Below, piece by piece: positions 6,359-7,418 of a DNA stretch of 7,418 nucleotides; the stretch's first letter is position 1, and every line of letters starts with the position of its first letter. A program made the position numbers and the translations under genes. The stretch is from Bacillota bacterium (GTDB taxonomy: Bacteria; Bacillota; Clostridia; Peptostreptococcales; Anaerovoracaceae), in the NCBI GenBank assembly GCA_017543805.1, contig JAFYFK010000079.1:1-7418 (forward strand). Reading direction: 5' to 3'. The notes under the pieces were generated by a model. The model was not told where the DNA came from. It saw only the letters and a program-made list of their open reading frames with translations, and did not search any database.

Positions 6359-6370
6359 AAACAATTGTTC
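6359..6370. promoter_or_regulatory. Possible LexA (SOS) box upstream of rqcP-uvrB
   Basis: AAACAATTGTTC matches seven of the eight fixed bases of the Gram-positive LexA site GAAC-N4-GTTC, and its core AACAATTGTT (6360-6369) is a perfect palindrome. The centre is about 40 bases upstream of the predicted transcription start, overlapping the -35 region, as suits a repressor. Control of uvrB by LexA is established in Bacillus subtilis. The one mismatch is at a normally conserved base, so this is a candidate only. Confidence 0.35.
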
Positions 6371-6388
6371 GCATTTTGCCGCGCGTTA

Positions 6389-6397
6389 TGATATAAT
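6389..6397 (+). promoter_or_regulatory. Extended -10 promoter of the rqcP-uvrB unit
   Basis: TGATATAAT, with TATAAT at 6392-6397, is identical to the element before the acetyltransferase gene. The bases at the -35 position (6369-6374, TCGCAT) do not match TTGACA. The predicted start near 6404 leaves a leader of about 60 bases. Confidence 0.58.
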
Positions 6398-6430
6398 TAG
6401 TTCGCTATTCCTTTAAGCGCGGAAATAACG

Positions 6431-6436
6431 TATAAT
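6431..6436 (+). promoter_or_regulatory. Second -10 candidate before rqcP
   Basis: A perfect TATAAT lies 39 bases downstream of the first. It has no TG extension and only a weak -35 candidate (TTCCTT at 6408-6413). A start from it near 6443 would still leave the GAGG ribosome binding site on the transcript. Confidence 0.35.
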
Positions 6437-6464
6437 TCAAAGGATAGACAGAGGATCAGAGTAT

Positions 6465-6704
6465 ATGCGAATAGACAAATATTTAAAGGTTTCAAGACTC
6501 ATAAAGCGCCGCACCGTGGCGCACGACGCCTGCGAGGAGGGACGGGTCACGGTCAACGACAAAGTAGCCAAGGCCGGCACCGACGTTAAGCCCGGAGACG
6601 TCATCTGCATACATTTCGGCAATTCGGAAGTAAAGGTCAGGGTGGTCTCCACGCCGGAACACGTCACCAAAGACGATTCTTCGACCCTGTACGAGTCGAT
6701 TTAG
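6465..6704 (+). CDS. rqcP: RqcP (YabO) S4-domain RNA-binding protein
   Basis: A 79-residue S4-domain protein of the Hsp15/YabO family. In B. subtilis, RqcP binds the stalled 50S subunit carrying peptidyl-tRNA and works with RqcH in adding alanine tails to incomplete proteins for degradation. The N-terminus RIDKYLKVSRLIKRRTVAHD is nearly identical to the B. subtilis protein as remembered, and the S4 loop GRVTVNDKVAKAGTDVKPGD (27-46) is typical. The C-terminal tail is short and acidic. The ATG is preceded by a modest GAGG (6451-6454) with ten-base spacing. uvrB begins 17 bases after the stop, so the two are probably co-transcribed. In many Clostridia rqcP follows hup and precedes yabP; here neither neighbour is in that place. 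Confidence 0.95.
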   Translation: MRIDKYLKVSRLIKRRTVAHDACEEGRVTVNDKVAKAGTDVKPGDVICIHFGNSEVKVRVVSTPEHVTKDDSSTLYESI

Positions 6705-6721
6705 CGGGGTCCGGGGAAAAT

Positions 6722-7418
6722 ATGGACAGGACAGGAAAATTCGTCTTAAAAGCGCCGTTTTCCATGACCGGCGACCAGCCGGAAGCCGTGGCGAGGCTCG
6801 TGGAAGGCATAAAGTCGGGGAAAAAGCACCAGACGCTTCTCGGTGTTACAGGCTCGGGCAAGACCTTCACCATGGCCAACGTCATAGAGCAGGTGCAGAA
6901 ACCCACGCTGGTCATATCCCACAACAAGACGTTCGCCGCGCAGCTCTGCGGGGAATTCAAGGAATTCTTCCCGGACAACGCTGTGGAGTATTTTATTTCC
7001 TACTACGATTACTACCAGCCGGAGGCTTATGTTCCTTCGACTGACACTTATATTGAAAAGGATTCCGACGTAAACGACGAGATCGACCGTCTGCGCTATT
7101 CCGCTACGGCTGCCCTGAGCGAAAGAAAAGACGTAATAATAGTGGCGTCGGTGTCCTGCATCTACGGATTAGGCGCGCCGGACGAATACGAGAGCCAGAT
7201 GCTCAGCTTAAGGCCGGGTATGGTCAAAAGCCGCGAAGACATACTGCGCAGCCTCGTGGACATACAGTACACCAGAAATGACATCGGCTTTGAGCGCGGC
7301 ACCTTCCGCGTGCGCGGGGACATTATAGACGTCATCCCCGCCAGCATGGAAGGAGCCATACGCATAGAGATGTTCGGCGACGAGGTGGAATCCATCAAGG
7401 ATATAAACCCCGTTACCG
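6722..7418 (+). CDS. uvrB: UvrB, excinuclease ABC subunit B, 3' end outside the window
   Basis: The first 232 codons of UvrB (about 660 residues in full), the damage-verifying helicase-like subunit of nucleotide excision repair, which receives damaged DNA from UvrA and then recruits UvrC for the incisions. Visible parts are the N-terminal GDQPEAV motif (17-23), Walker A GVTGSGKT (41-48), HNKTFAAQL (67-75), the tyrosine-rich beta-hairpin ISYYDYYQPEAYVPSTDTYI (92-111) that is threaded between the DNA strands, the SCIYGLG motif (145-151) and the UvrA-interacting domain 2, which has begun by residue 160. All are intact and the frame is open to the window edge. The ATG at 6722 gives the normal family N-terminus (FVLKAPFSMTGDQP). 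Its ribosome binding site is weak (CCGGGG at 6711-6716), so translation may partly depend on coupling to rqcP. Confidence 0.97.
   Translation, partial: MDRTGKFVLKAPFSMTGDQPEAVARLVEGIKSGKKHQTLLGVTGSGKTFTMANVIEQVQKPTLVISHNKTFAAQLCGEFKEFFPDNAVEYFISYYDYYQPEAYVPSTDTYIEKDSDVNDEIDRLRYSATAALSERKDVIIVASVSCIYGLGAPDEYESQMLSLRPGMVKSREDILRSLVDIQYTRNDIGFERGTFRVRGDIIDVIPASMEGAIRIEMFGDEVESIKDINPVT

Noticed and set aside
6379..6422. CCGCGC / GCGCGG inverted repeat around the rqcP promoter
   Set aside because: Six-base arms separated by 32 bases are expected by chance in GC-rich DNA and do not line up with either -10 element.
1..7418. CRISPR arrays, insertion sequences, tRNA or rRNA genes, riboswitches or T-boxes
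   Set aside because: No regularly spaced repeats, transposase-like protein, tRNA cloverleaf or long structured leader was seen on either strand.

Overview
The window looks like chromosomal DNA of a moderately GC-rich member of the Bacillota, most likely a spore-forming anaerobe of the Clostridia. The grounds are a SpoVB-type flippase, a short HU protein, RqcP (YabO) and UvrB, together with Gram-positive style AGGAGG ribosome binding sites and U-tract terminators. The genus cannot be fixed from the sequence. Every gene lies on the plus strand.

Layout. Positions 1-1424 hold the 3' part of a SpoVB/MurJ-like flippase gene whose start lies before the window. A 124-base gap carries the promoter and leader of hup (1549-1836), which ends in a strong terminator. 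Directly against that terminator is an extended -10 promoter for a tightly coupled three-gene signalling operon. Its genes are a multi-pass membrane receptor with a decayed kinase end (1904-3583), a membrane sensor kinase with intact catalytic motifs (3580-4818) and a NarL/LuxR response regulator (4815-5444). The genes overlap by 4 bases at each junction (ATGA, then GTGA).

The 321-base gap 5445-5765 has no intact gene. It holds a 44-codon remnant of the C-terminus of a larger protein (5460-5594), a strong terminator (5615-5653), an 18-bp perfect palindrome (5657-5674), and an extended -10 promoter with a directly repeated 10-mer downstream (5704-5747). It leads into a GNAT acetyltransferase gene (5766-6317) that ends in a UUCG-loop terminator. 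The 147-base gap after it contains a LexA-box-like dyad and two -10 candidates. Next come rqcP (6465-6704) and, 17 bases later, uvrB (6722 to the window end, incomplete).

How the parts fit. SpoVB, HU and RqcP are housekeeping or sporulation genes that often lie close together in Clostridia. The signalling operon and the acetyltransferase appear to have been placed between hup and rqcP, and the gene fragment marks a past rearrangement. In the signalling operon, the first protein probably senses and the second probably phosphorylates the regulator. The rqcP-uvrB unit joins ribosome-associated quality control to nucleotide excision repair, possibly under SOS control. The signal and target genes of the regulator cannot be read from this window.
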